A stretch of 64,000 bases of DNA, from contig JANFNE010000004.1 in assembly GCA_024867545.1 (NCBI GenBank), forward strand, positions 1,116,001 through 1,180,000, in the 5' to 3' direction. The notes below the pieces were generated by a model. That model worked only from the letters and a program-made list of their open reading frames with translations. It did no database searches and was not told the origin of the DNA. This document shows, one piece after another, positions 21,270 to 32,253 of this stretch. The stretch comes from Phytopythium helicoides (lineage: Eukaryota; Oomycota; Peronosporomycetes; Pythiales; Pythiaceae). The stretch's first letter is position 1. Each line of letters opens with the position of its first letter. A program made the translations under genes and the position numbers.

Positions 21270-21686
21270 TCACGAGCGCTTCTCGCCGCAGTTGGAGCAG
21301 AACTTGGCTGTCGGCGGCTGGTAGGCAGACCCGCAGTGCGGACACGCTGCCGGCTGGGTATCCGTTGCTGTCGTTGAAGTTGCTGCTGCTGCTGTTGCTT
21401 GTGCGTCGGCAGCCCCTCCCTGGACCGGTTGGTCGCGAGCCGCCGTCTGCAGCCGCTGCTTCTCGGCGTACACCGAGTGGTAGTACTCCATCCGGTCGAG
21501 CTCCTCGCGCGCATCCGCCAGCAGGCGCCGCACGCGGTCCGTATCGCGCACGCCCACCTCGTCGCGGAACTTCATGCGCACGTAAGCCTTCATCATCTCG
21601 CGCTGCTTCCACTCGGGGCACTTGCGCGCCGATCGCAGGCACGCGGCGTACATGGCGAGCACCTGCCGCCGCATGCCGCCGCTCAT
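21270..21686 (-). CDS. LYR-like (complex I LYR family) protein with C-terminal zinc ribbon
   Basis: Single exon, 138 residues. The first 75 residues look like a LYR-family three-helix protein: VLAMYAACLRSARK at the place of the LYR motif, then YVRMKFRDEVGVRDTDRVRRL. LYR proteins assist iron-sulphur or respiratory complex assembly in mitochondria. After an Ala/Thr linker the C-terminus forms a four-cysteine ribbon (C115, C118, C130, C133; CPHCG and CSNCG knuckles). The L of LYR is M and the R is A here. The combination was not recognised from any known LYR protein. Function is otherwise unknown. Confidence 0.6.
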   Translation of the reverse strand: MSGGMRRQVLAMYAACLRSARKCPEWKQREMMKAYVRMKFRDEVGVRDTDRVRRLLADAREELDRMEYYHSVYAEKQRLQTAARDQPVQGGAADAQATAAAATSTTATDTQPAACPHCGSAYQPPTAKFCSNCGEKRS

Positions 21687-21841
21687 GACGTCCAGAAGGT
21701 GCTAGTGACGCCTGTCATTGGGACTCTTGAGTGTGATTGGTGGATAATCCACTTTTTCCTCCAATGGCAGCCCGCTCCTCGTTCCGGTCGTCCAGCCCCC
21801 TCGCCGGCAGTCGAGAGCCGTCCAAGAGAGAACCAGCCCCC

Positions 21842-22237
21842 ATGAGCTCCCGCGCGCTCAGCCTCGCGCTCCGCGGAGGCCTCGGCGCCTCGGCGCGGCG
21901 ACAGGTGACGCGCGCCGGCCACGCGCACCGCCCGCCGGCCCCGCCCTTCGCGCGCATCGCCGAGGCGTCGCAGCCGCTGACCGAGGAGGCCGAGCTGGTC
22001 TGGAACGACGGCGTGGCCCCCGAGACGCTCATCGACTTCGACGCGCCGCACATCCCCAAGTACACGGCGCTCAAGCACCTCGGCCTCGCGCTGGGCGGAT
22101 TCGCCACGCTCATGGGCGTCGTCACGCTGTATAATCCCGACGCGCGTCGCCAGGCCGCCAAGCGCGGCAACCACCTGCCTGACCTCAAGTGGGAGCTCGG
22201 CGAGGCCGACGAGCCTGAGGGCGAGATCGACGGATAG
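21842..22237 (+). CDS. Probable mitochondrial complex I accessory subunit (NDUFB8/ASHI-like)
   Basis: Single exon, 131 residues from the second ATG. The N-terminus (SSRALSLALRGGLGASARRQ) has the arginine-rich, acid-free character of a mitochondrial import signal. One membrane segment (KHLGLALGGFATLMGVVTLYNP) is followed by a hydrophilic tail (HLPDLKWELGEADEPEGE). A single-span inner-membrane subunit of the NDUFB8 type is the best guess, but the match is loose. The upstream ATG at 21764 would add 26 residues. A complex I subunit (NDUFS5) also occurs near 29 kb. Confidence 0.45.
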   Translation: MSSRALSLALRGGLGASARRQVTRAGHAHRPPAPPFARIAEASQPLTEEAELVWNDGVAPETLIDFDAPHIPKYTALKHLGLALGGFATLMGVVTLYNPDARRQAAKRGNHLPDLKWELGEADEPEGEIDG

Positions 22238-22429
22238 ACGCGACCCGCGGCGGCGCCGATCGGCCCGGCAGGACCCGCCAAGCGGCGTTGTGCTGTGACC
22301 GTCCGTATCCTATCGCTTGAATCCAATTGAGACGATGAAGCAAAATCGACGGCTTTGAATTGCTCTTCTTTCTTCGCGTGGCTATTGTCAGCCATTTCTC
22401 GTGCACCGCTGTGTCTCTGAAAGCTCTGC

Positions 22430-23245
22430 TCACGACTCGGAGGCGGGTGCTCCCCGCTTGGTCATGATCGCGTCGATGATGCCAAACTCCACAGCCGTCT
22501 CGGGGTCCATGAACAGGTCGCGGTCCATCGCCTGCTCGATGATGTTGAGCGGCTTCCCCGTGTGCTTGGCGTACAGTCCATTCAACCTGCCAGCAGTCAA
22601 CAGTACGCTTGAGTGTGCGAGGAGACCGGCGTAACAGCGACAGCAGCAGCCTCCTACCGAGCACGCAGCTTGATGATCTCCTCCGCCTGGATGGCGATGT
22701 CGCTCGCCATGCCCTGTGCGCCGCCGGACGGCTGGTGGATCATGATCTGCGCGCACTCTGTCCGTTAGACTCCCTCACTGCACCTACACACAGATCTTCA
22801 GCGCCCTCCGCACCCGCGAGTTGGGCAGCGCGAAGCGGCAGCCAGGCTCGCCGCCCGCGAGCAGCAGTGAGCCCATGGACGCGGCTTGGCCCATGCACAG
22901 GGTGTTGACCTTAGGCTGGATGTACTGCATGGTATCGTAGATGGCGAGCCCCGAGCTGACAACTCCCCCGGGGCTGTTGATGTACATGAACACCTCCTTC
23001 TCGGGGTTCTCGGCCTCGAGGAACAGCAGCTGCGCCGTCACAAGCGACGCCATGCCGTCGTTCACCGGCCCGTGCACGAACACGATACGCTCCTTGAGCA
23101 GCCGCGAGTAGATGTCGAACACGCGCTCCCCGCGCGGCGTCTGCTCCAGCACCATGGGCACCAGCGAGCTCATAGCTGAGTGCACACCGCGCCGCGCCGC
23201 TAGGGCCCGCGCGCCGCGCGCTCCGGAGCTCCCCAGCTTCATCAT
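22430..23245 (-). CDS. CLPP: Mitochondrial ATP-dependent Clp protease proteolytic subunit
   Basis: Three exons (22814-23245, 22658-22746, 22430-22586) give 225 residues. Serine protease of the ClpP family: Ser123 in [16 protein letters not shown], His148 in [12 protein letters not shown], Asp197 in MDRDLFM, with spacing from His to Asp of 49 as in E. coli ClpP. An arginine-rich N-terminus ([15 protein letters not shown]) indicates import into mitochondria, where ClpP degrades unfolded matrix proteins with ClpX. Splice sites fall within the conserved [12 protein letters not shown] and [13 protein letters not shown] blocks, which confirms them. Confidence 0.95.
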
Positions 23246-23330
23246 GATCGCCGAGAGTGCAGCAGCCGAACCTCTAGAGGCAATAGTATTTGAAAAGGGA
23301 GGTTTGGTCCCAGAATGGAAGTTGCAGGCG

Positions 23331-23414
23331 ATGGCTGCTGTGCTGGTGGAGATGGGGATGGCTGCTGTGCTGGTGGAGATGGCGATGGCAGCACAAGTGC
23401 TGATGGAGATGGCG
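23331..23414 (+). repeat. Short tandem repeat, 27-30 bp unit, about three copies
   Basis: Two adjacent 27-bp units (23331-23357, 23358-23384) differ at one base, and a third, 30-bp, diverged unit follows. Each begins ATGGC and ends GGAGATGG(G/C)G. It lies between the ClpP start and the ZNHIT3 stop. The plus strand is open across it, but there is no sign of a gene. Confidence 0.75.
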
Positions 23415-23437
23415 GTGTATTACTACAGTAGCGGGGT

Positions 23438-23991
23438 CTATGCGGGGGACGTGGTGGCGCCGGCGGCCGTGGCCTCGTCGAGCGACTGGCAGATAAAGCT
23501 GGCGAACGTCTGGTCCAGCATGGCCTTCTCCAGCTCCTTCATGCGGTCGGATGCGGCATCAATCTGGTTGGTCACCACACCGTTAGTCAGCCTCTCGCGC
23601 CGCTCGACCAGCAAGCGGCGACGCCTCGCACCTTGGAAAGCGCCTGCACGAGCGCTGGGTTGGCGAGCTGCTTGCGCACGAACTCGGAGCTGCGCAGCTG
23701 GTTGAGCTGTGCGTCCGTCAGCCGCGGCAGCTCCTCGTCCTCCTCGCTTTCGGTCTCGGTCGCACTCGCCGTCGTGGGCGTCACGACCGCCGTCGCCGCC
23801 GCCGCCGCATCGGCGACTGACTGCGCGTCGGGCTGCTCACTCGCAGGCTGCGCGCCGCCTGGAGCCGCCGCCGGCCCGCACGGCGCCTCCTTGTGCTGCT
23901 TGTAGCATGCGGCGCTGCAGTAGGGCAGCCGGCACGACGGGCACTTGTACTTGGACTCGCAGGCCGCACACACCTCGCACGGCTTGCCCAT
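23438..23991 (-). CDS. HIT-type zinc finger protein, ZNHIT3-like
   Basis: Exons 23632-23991 and 23438-23563 give 161 residues. The zinc finger at the N-terminus reads CEVCAACESKYKCPSCRLPY, then CSAACYKQHKEAPC, the HIT pattern. The C-terminal helices (EFVRKQLANPALVQALSKI, then KELEKAMLDQTFASFICQSL) match ZNHIT3, a partner of NUFIP1 in box C/D snoRNP assembly. The start was placed just before the finger, as in animals. An in-frame ATG at 24060 would add 23 residues. The 68-base intron has a GTGCGA donor. Confidence 0.75.
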
Positions 23992-24301
23992 GTTGCCGCT
24001 TCCGAATGCGTGCATGAGGCAGGCAGGCACGCGCGCTCCATTTCTGAACCGGTCAGTCATCAAGGCGGACCGGGCCGGACTTGTCTGCTTGGATTCGGCT
24101 GTCACTCAACTGGAGTGACACGGCAGCCGAGTGACTCCAGTTGCATCCTCATCGGCCAGCCCCCTCAAGTGCGCGCGCGTCTCCGCCCGACGGACGGACT
24201 GACTGCGTGTCGCCGAGCGGACGCACGCACGAGCGACACCCACAACCGCAATCGCCTCGCAAGGTTCCAGCCGCCACTCACTGATCGCCCGCCGCCTGAC
24301 C

Positions 24302-25867
24302 ATGCTCGAGCTCCGCTGCGTCGCGCAGAACTACGCGTGGGGGAAGCTCGGGCTGCAGAGCTCCGTCGCGCAGCTCAAGGTCGGGTCCAGGCGGCCGCCG
24401 AGCGGCTTCAGCTGGGTGCGGTGACGTGCTAATGACGCGCATTTATGCTGTGTAGGCCGCAGCGGACGCGGACTTCCAGGTGGACCCCGCCAGCACCTAC
24501 GCCGAGCTGTGGTAAGCGAAGATGCGGTCCGTGTTGAAGTGGCACGCGAGTATTGCTGACACGGTGCAACAGGATGGGCACGCACCCAAATGGACCCTCT
24601 CGCGTTGTGCGTGATGGCAAACCGGCCGAGCTGCTCAGCGAGCTCTTGCAGGTATTTATTGTCGATTCGCATTGCTCTCTGCTACATTGGAATGCTCGGC
24701 GACTGACCAGTTGTTGCTGGTTTCAGAATCACCCAGAGCTGCTCGGGGGATCGGATGCCGACCTACCGTACCTATTCAAGGTCCTATCGGTGAACAAGGC
24801 GCTGTCGATCCAGGTGGGAATCCCTATGCAGCGTGTTTGCTTCCATTCCGATTGATTAGCTGATACTTTGAATCTTGCAGGCACATCCGGACATTCCGCT
24901 TGCGCAGGAGCTCCACGCAAACTTCCCGGACCTGTACAAGGACGCGAATCACAAGCCTGAGATGGCGATTGCGCTGACCCCTTTTGAAGCCATGTGCGTA
25001 ATGCAACGGAAGAAACCTGTACGAGACCCACTCTCACTCACTTGCATCGCGGTTATTTTCAGGTGCCAGTTCCGACCGATTGACGAGATCGTTGCGAATC
25101 TCCGCGCAGTGCCGGAGCTGGCAGCGCTTGTGGGTCAGGACGCCGTCGAGCAACTGAGTGCGTCGCAATCGAAGGACTCGCTTCGTGAGTTCTTCCGGTC
25201 GTTCATCTACTCCGAGAAGAGCGCGATTGCCGCTCAATTGACCGCACTACGCTCGCGTCTGGAAGCCCAGCAAGCTACAAAGGCGCTGTCGAGTGTGGAG
25301 TCCCTCGTGCTGCGTCTCCATGATCAGTACCAAAACGACATCGGCTGCTTCTGCCCGTTCATCCTCAACTGCATCACACTCAAGCCCGGGGAAGCAATTT
25401 TCCTGGGTGCCAACGAGCCACATGCGTATCTGCTGGGTGACTGCATCGAGTGCATGGCGGGCTCAGACAATGTTGTGCGTGCGGGTCTGACCCCCAAGTT
25501 CATCGATAAGGACACGCTGCACCGGATGCTGACGTATCGCACGGGCGCGCCGTCCGTCACGTCTGGCGAGCGCCTGGACGATGTGAGGCGGTTGTACACT
25601 CCGCCTGTGCCGGAGTTCGAGGTCGAGGCGATCGAGCTTGGTGCTCACCAAAAGTATGCACTGAAGCCTCGCCAAGGAGCCTCCCTCGTCCTCATCGTGG
25701 ACGGAGAGGGATCCGCTTCAGCGGGTCTGGCTACCACTGCTGTCTCGCGAGGCCGCGTATATTTCCAGCCGGCCGGCGAGCAGGTTACTCTTGAGACGAG
25801 TTCCTTGAGTGGCCTGAAGGTGTTCCGTGCGTCTCCGAACGAGAGTGTCGCTGCTGCTTCCAACTAA
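24302..25867 (+). CDS. MPI: Mannose-6-phosphate isomerase, type I
   Basis: Six exons (24302-24379, 24456-24511, 24573-24651, 24727-24813, 24881-24993, 25063-25867) give 405 residues. The enzyme interconverts fructose-6-P and mannose-6-P, feeding GDP-mannose for glycans. Zinc ligands are seen in SIQAHP (Gln, His), in YKDANHKPEMAIALTPF (Glu) and in GANEPHAYL (His). The opening CVAQNYAWGKLG is typical. The first donor is a weak GTCGGG; an alternative GTGCGG donor 36 bases on is also in phase, but adds residues absent from homologues. Confidence 0.93.
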
Positions 25868-26040
25868 ATGTCCAACAGGGCAATGACCTAATACCAATGG
25901 GAGCGTCCATGATGCTTTTGGCGTTCATCTTTGAGCCACATGTTGTGCACTTATGGAGCAGAAGAAAAGGAAGACCACGACAACTACCATCGACACCACA
26001 AAGATATTGGACAAGCAGTGAGGCAAGGGAGTACGCCACA

Positions 26041-28355
26041 TCAAGCAGCACTTTCCCCGCTTTCCATCAAACTTTGAGCAACCGTGCGCATGACCCACTG
26101 CACCTCTGTGGTGAGTTTGCGTTGCTTGCTCGTCGGGGACAGAGTGATTCCACTTGCGGGTGATGCGGTGGTATCTCCTTCATTTATGGCGGGTTCATAT
26201 TCAGCTTGGAAAGCCCGCAGCTCAGGGACTGCAAGGACATCCTCCGCCAAAAACTCGTCATCGGCATACTCGATGATTTCAGCCTCCGAGTCATCAAAGT
26301 CATCGCTGTACTGGGTAGCGTTGTCTTCGTAAAAGTCTGAGTCGTCGCTGTAGAAGTTCTCCTCACCGTCATACTCTCCGAGAGATGAGTCGCCATCGCC
26401 GCTCTCGGCTCCTGAACTCGCAGCCTCCATTTCCAGTTCCCGGAGGATGCCGCTCTCCGTTAAAGAGGCAGCTACGCTTTCGGCATCTTCCCCATCTTCA
26501 AAGTTGGCAGCTTCACCACTATTGCTGCGCTCTTGCTTGTTCAGCGAGAGAATGTCCAGGGGTTGCCTGATATCACGAGTGATGGAACGTCTCCTCCTTC
26601 CCCATCTTGAGGCGTTTACGAGGGTTTCATCACCGCTGCGAGCGGTCGGTAAAGCAAGCGGCGATGAAGCAGCTGGAGGCGCAACCAGTGCTGCGTTCTC
26701 ACTACTCGTTCGGTGAGACTGTACCTGTGAGCCGTAATAGATCTGCAGACTATCCATACATTCGTCGCTGTACTCACTCTGGAAATTCGGGTTCATCAGT
26801 TCTTGAGCCTCGGCATGAAAGCGGGAATCAATATCTTCTTCGTCCTCCTCGACCTCTTCACCATCCCCACCATTGGTCATTGCACGGGTATCACCGCCCC
26901 ATGCATTCAGCTTGACTCTCATCTGCGGAGCGACTGGTAAGTACGATATTCCAGAGCTTTTTTGGATCTGCACATGAATATCTTCCTCCACCTCGTTTCT
27001 TGGTGTGCCTGGGTCAGCAACAAGAGGCTCCGGTGTCATGCTGCGCTCAGGCAAGCGCAGGTTGAGCTGAGATTCTTCGAGGATGCTTGTTTCCACTAGT
27101 TCCAAGTCATCGTTGTGTAGATGAACCACTTGATCATCATCCGCATCGACTGGAGCGATCGGCATCCACCGAACAGGGGATGGTGGGTCTTGACGAATAC
27201 CGTGAGCGACCACGGGGGACGTTGCAGACGGCCAGAGGACGCCACTAGAGCTGACGCTAATGTTGATACTTTGGCTAGCCGGTGGCGCTCGGAGACGTCG
27301 ACGGTCGCCTGAACCTCGGCGCGGAGTGTTTTTCGGGTGCACTCGTCGCTTGATGGCACCGGGTGGGCGGCGAGCCACCGGGTTCATCCTCAGAGAGCCT
27401 CCGGAAGCCACGAACCCTGACAGAGTGGGCAATAGCATTAGCTCGATACTAAACAAAGCAGGACTATCACACGTCGGTCAGATACCTTGCATGTGGTTGC
27501 GAATGTAGGGCATGGCAAGAATCTGGTCCATCGTTGGTCTCTTCTCGGGAGACTTGTCGAGCAGTCGGTGCAGTAGTTCGTGCATCTGCGGGTCGTAGTG
27601 CTCTGGAATAGGCGAGAACTGATGCCATGCACCGCAATCATTAGAGGCAGGAAATATCATCCACACGCAAGCGGATGGGTAAGCACGCCTACATCTTGCT
27701 GCACGATCTTGAGGATGAGCGTGAGGATGTTTGGCGCGTCAAAGGCGTGACGCAGCGCCACGAGCTCGTAGAGCACGCAGCCAAGCGCCCATACGTCGCT
27801 CGCGTAGCTGTAGGGCTTGCTCTCGCACACCTCGGGGCTCATGTAGTAGGGGGTGCCGACGACGGTGCGCGCCTGGTCGAGCGTCGAGTCGAGCGTCTTG
27901 GCGATGCCAAAGTCGCCGAGCTTGACGACGTTCTCGGTGGTGAGGAACACGTTGCTGGCCTTGAGATCGCGGTGCAGGATGCGCTGCTCATGCAGGTATT
28001 TGATGGCGAGGGCCATCTGCACGAACCAGTCGAGGATCTGCGGCGTATCGAAGAATGCCTTGGCCTCGGCGCGCTCGCGCACGCGGCCGGCCAGGTCGCC
28101 GCCGTCGCAGTAGGCCATAACAATGTGCAGCACGTCGTCGCGCACAAAGTTCTCCTTGTACTCGACCACGTTGGGGTGGCTGAGCTTGGCGAGCAGCTCG
28201 ACCTCGCGGAACGACTGCGCCTTCTCCTTGGCCGAGAGCAGCTCCATGGGGATCTTCTTGACCACGAAGCGCGCGCCGGAGCTGCGCTCGCGCACCAGGT
28301 GCGCCGACCCGTAGCTGCCGCGCCCGATGCACTGCAGCTCCTCGTACGCGTCCAT
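26041..28355 (-). CDS. NIMA-related (NEK) protein kinase
   Basis: Three exons (27693-28355, 27486-27618, 26041-27416) give 723 residues. The N-terminal kinase domain has GRGSYGSAHLV, the lysine in FVVKKIP, HRDLKASNVFL, DFGIAK, GTPYYMSPE and SYASDVWALGC. Insert pattern and SPEKRPTMDQIL are those of NEK kinases, which act in mitosis and on cilia or basal bodies. The long C-terminal half is Ser- and Asp/Glu-rich and largely disordered. Neighbouring genes for a transition-fibre-like protein and DASH-like proteins share this microtubule theme, but no link can be claimed. Confidence 0.88.
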
Positions 28356-28482
28356 GCCATCCAGCCGCGCGCAGGTTCAACTCTGCGCGCCTCGATCTTC
28401 TCGCGGTTTCTCTCGAGCGCCTGCTGGCGGGCGGCTTCATGGAAATGTTGCGCGAAGGTTCAAGGTGCGCATGGCGAGTGAG

Positions 28483-28530
28483 TCAAGGCGTCAAGGAATC
28501 AAGGCGTCAAGGCGTCAAGGCGGCAAGGCA
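28483..28530 (+). repeat. 8-bp tandem repeat (TCAAGGCG), six units
   Basis: Six consecutive 8-mers; four are exactly TCAAGGCG, the second ends AA and the last is GCAAGGCA. It lies upstream of the NEK start, inside the interval leading to the NDUFS5 3' end. Confidence 0.85.
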
Positions 28531-28661
28531 AGCAGGCGGAGGCCACTGGACTAGGTCAAGAAGCAAGCTCAGCGCGCGCGAGTCCTCGATTTACCGTTAG
28601 CCCGCCGACGCCCCGGTCGGTCCGAATGCCGTCGGGGCCTCTGCTATGTATATAGTCCGCG

Positions 28662-29050
28662 CTAGTGCCCGTGGCCGTCGCCTGTGTGGCCGCCGTGGCG
28701 CGCCGCGGCCTCGTTCTTCTCCTTCTGCGCCACCACGGCGTTCATGCGCGAGAGCTGTGGGCGGCGAGCATCGCGTCAGTCAGCGGCCGATCGCAGCACC
28801 GCACCGCTCAAACGCACCTCCTTCTTGTGGTGCAGGCACTCGACGTAGTCCTCGACCTGCTGCGTGCACTGGCCCGCCACCTCGGTGTTGCGCTGCTCCA
28901 TTCGCACGCAGTCGGTCAGCACCGCCCTCCCCGGCCGTCAACTCGGCGACCGCCGCAAGAAGGCGCCACACGCACGCTGCACTCCTCCACGTCCTTCCAG
29001 AAGCGGTAGCACCGGCCCTCACGGCCCTTGAATCCGAAGCCCGACGACAT
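28662..29050 (-). CDS. Mitochondrial complex I subunit NDUFS5 (15 kDa)
   Basis: Three exons (28976-29050, 28818-28895, 28662-28754) give 81 residues. MSSGFGFKGREGRCYRFWKD and EDYVECLHHKKE match the plant-type NDUFS5, whose start is also (S/A)SG-G--G--GRCY-FW. The twin cysteine pairs (C15/C24 and two later cysteines) form the CHCH fold oxidised in the intermembrane space. Two donors are GTGCGT. The first acceptor (GGAG) is weak and was fixed by the cysteine spacing. Confidence 0.75.
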
Positions 29051-29693
29051 GCTGGCCGCTCCACCTGCTGGCGTTCCGTCGGTCTGCCTGGCGATGGCGG
29101 TCGATGCTGTGGAGGGGGAGCCCCACATCGCGAGGAACGACCTTCGCGCGACCGTTCGGGACGTTCGGGACGCTAGCGACCTTCGCGCGACCCCACAACT
29201 GCTGGGTTCACAAGGGCCACATGACGCTCCCTCTCCTCGCCATCCATCCACAGACGCGACTTGACTCGACTCGACTCTCGTCTCGACGCTGGGTCAGCCT
29301 CCACCCTCAAGCCTCACGCTCGCTTTCGCCGCGCCTGCCACCGCCTTGCCACAGCCACAGGCCCGCGGCGGCGACAGGCGCGTGACTCATTCGGGTCTCA
29401 GAACCGGACCAGGATATAGAAACCCCATGTGTTCGGGGATGACTGGATCTTTGTATGCCGTCATATGGCGGTTTTTTTCCACTCGGCGCCGAGGTTTTTC
29501 GCGCGCGTGCACTGTCTAAAGCGGACCGTGGCGCGCAGTTGCTGTGCAGTCCGACCGTGCGCTTCTCGCGCATACAAAGCGCGAGTCATTCCGCGTTTCC
29601 GATACCGCGCCAGCTTCCTCTCGGCCGCGGTCCAGTCCCGAGGTTTCCACATCTCCCTCGCCCCGCACCCGCAGCCTCGGCCGCCCTCGCACC
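29051..29693. other. Intergenic region with short direct repeats; divergent promoters
   Basis: Lies between the divergent NDUFS5 and bZIP-PAS starts. A 16-bp direct repeat (CGACCTTCGCGCGACC) occurs at 29138-29153 and 29177-29192, enclosing two copies of GTTCGGGAC. Runs of GACTC follow near 29260. The arrangement could be regulatory, but only position supports this. No gene was seen. Confidence 0.4.
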
Positions 29694-31059
29694 ATGGACT
29701 ACAGCGGCGCGCGCGAGGCGGACGTGGACATGGCCATGCACGACGACGCGCTGCTGGCCGACGTGTACGCGCACAGCCACCAGGCGCAGGCGCAGGCGCC
29801 GCAGGGCCAGCCCCAGCCGCAGATGGAGCCGCAGCCGCTCTTCCCCGGCGTCTACGTGCCCGGCCTCGCGCCGCTGGACCCGGCGCAGCAGGGCGCGCCC
29901 GGCGTCGACCCCATGGAGGAGTACGCGCGCCTCATGGGCGTCAAGCTGGAGGTGCCCACGGACGAGCAGATGGCGGCGGCTGCCGCCTTCAACGGCATGA
30001 ACGCCGACGTGGCCAAGATGCAGGCCAACCAGGCCTACTTCGACAACCTCGTGCGCGAGCGCGGCGGCATGATGGGCGAGCTGGACGAGAACACCGGCCC
30101 CTCCAACGTGCCCAACGTGACCTCCATGACGCTCCCCGCGGGCATCGGCAGCGGGCTCGGTGGACCCTCCAACATGTTCGGCGCGCAACCCGCCGCCAAC
30201 ATGTACAACCCCAACACGGAGCTCGCGTTCGGCGACATGAACCGCATGTATGACCCGTCCTCGGGATTCTCGGCCGGCGGGCTCGGCTTCAAGCCCGTGG
30301 GCGTGCAGCCACCTGTCGTGCCGCCGTCGGCGCTCGGCCGCTTCGACCTCACATCACAGACGCTGCCGCCCGAGATCTTCTCTCAGCGCATGAAAGAGAA
30401 CCCGCACAGCTTTGACAACCTGAACGAGGACGAGAAGCTCGCGCTCATCAAGGAGGCCAAGAGCCGCGAGCGCAACCGCGACCACTCTCGCAAGTCGCGC
30501 CTGCGCAAGAAGGAGTTCGTCGAGTCGCTCAAGCAGGAGGTCGCGCAGCTTCACATGTATCGCGAGATGTGCGAGCAGAGCGCTGACCTGCTCGCGCTCG
30601 TGGCACCCGAGCCATCCGCCGTGCTGCTCTACACGTCCTCGGCCTACTCGCGCGTGCTCGGCTATCAGAGCCACCAACTCGTGCCCGGCCAGACGAGCTT
30701 TCTGGACCTCGTGCATCCGGTGCGTGCTGATACTTTTCTTCTTTTCTCCGAGTGTGCAGCTGCGGGGAACAGATTCGGGGCTGGCCTTTCTAATGTTGGA
30801 TTTCTCTTTTTGTTGCAGGAGAACGTCCAAGAGGTGCGCGCCACGCTGCAGAAGCTCTCAGCAGTCAGCGAGTCACGCAAATGTACGTTCTCATGGTGGG
30901 ATGACGGACGTGTCTGCCGGTGGCTAACACTAGACGCTCGTGATTTCAGTTCGCTTCCGGATAAAGGCGGCTGATGGCGAGTACTTCCGCGCTGAGACGT
31001 CGGCCCGCGTGTCAGACAAGGGGCTCATCTGCTCCACGCGCGTGGACCGTGAGCTGTGA
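29694..31059 (+). CDS. bZIP transcription factor with PAS domain (oomycete type)
   Basis: Three exons (29694-30719, 30819-30882, 30950-31059) give 399 residues. The first 220 residues are Gln/Ala/Pro/Met-rich, like an activation region. The basic region AKSRERNRDHSRKSRLRKKE has the N-x7-R core of bZIP DNA binding, with unusual His/Ser inside it. A short leucine zipper follows, then a PAS fold beginning APEPSAVLLYTSSAYSRVLG. bZIP-PAS proteins are known from oomycetes, including stress and development regulators. Ligand and target genes are unknown. Confidence 0.82.
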
Positions 31060-32253
31060 TGACCGTCACTGGTCTCACGAGATGTTCGCGTTGTTCACTT
31101 CCTCAGCAACTCGTCTCCGCATCTGCATGCCATTGTGTATCTTTTTCTGCAAAGGCTAACAAAAATTGATAAAATTCCTGCAACCACTTCTCGAACTAGT
31201 TGGGAACTTGGTGCGAGAACGCGTCAAATGGATCAGGATCACCCTCGGGATGCGCTGCACCTGAAATCCTCAATTGACGTGCAAAAACCGTGGTGTGAAA
31301 AGATCTCTCCTTGGCTTTACCTCTTTTTGCAAGAGAGGTTCACCAGGAGCTAGTTGCAAAACAAAGATAAAAGCGTGATCATTTGTATCAATAAGTCTGA
31401 CTGATCTGTGGCAAAACCATGTCGGAAGCAAACACCTGCACGGCTCTCCACAGTAGGTCACGTAAGTGATGAGATCCGACACAGTGCGCATCGCGGTGAT
31501 GAGCTTGCATAGCCAATGCAAGTCGAGATAAAATTCAAGTCATTGTCGCACAACTCTCGCTTGAGTGCCTATTCTCGCAAGAAAACTTCCCAAGAATGAA
31601 ATGTAAGCGACAATAGCCAAAGCAGTGGCATCGAAGTTGCGTTTTCGAGGACTCGGGGCTCAATTATATTGCTGTGGAATGGTCACTGAGCTCTGTAGCT
31701 ACCGCTGACTTTCTACAAAAGCTGATGCAGAAGTTGTAGTTCTAGGCACTGTTCAAAGGTGCAGAGGGATTATCACTTCCAACAGCAACTAACACTACTT
31801 TTCCATCTTTATAGACTTGGACACCGCATTCGTCTACGACCATGGATAAGGATATTCATTACCGTACAATAAAAACCACTAAACAGGGAAGAAGAAAGCT
31901 CAATGACAGCGAATAGTTTCGAACCAACTTCTCGTTCTTGGACGAGAAAAAGATGTGTGGCGATTTTCACCTGGTCATCGCTTTTTGCATGAGAATGAAT
32001 CACAGCCAGTTTTTCAGTCGTACCAGTAACCGCACTCTACAAGTTGAGTCTTGAAGGTAAAGATTTCAGAGAAGTCTCATTACAGAGGCGAATTTCTGCT
32101 AAGACTCAAAAAGAATGGTATCGCCGGATGCGAACCTCGAAAGGTCAGAGCGAGACACCCTATGGGAGTGTCGATTGCGAACATGGACAAACTTTTTCGT
32201 TGGTATTGTTGCTCTTTTAGTACAAGTGGCTGGTGATAGTTTGGAATCTGCAC
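31060..32253. other. Gene-poor, A+T-richer stretch
   Basis: About 1.2 kb with lower G+C than its surroundings and no open frame longer than about 85 codons. No family resemblance, tandem repeat or clear terminal repeats were seen. It may be the remains of an inserted element, but nothing in the sequence shows that directly. Confidence 0.4.

Noticed and set aside
23112..23705. Plus-strand frame across the 27-bp tandem repeat
   Set aside because: The apparent repeats MAAVLVEMG come from the DNA repeat; the rest is antisense to ClpP and ZNHIT3.
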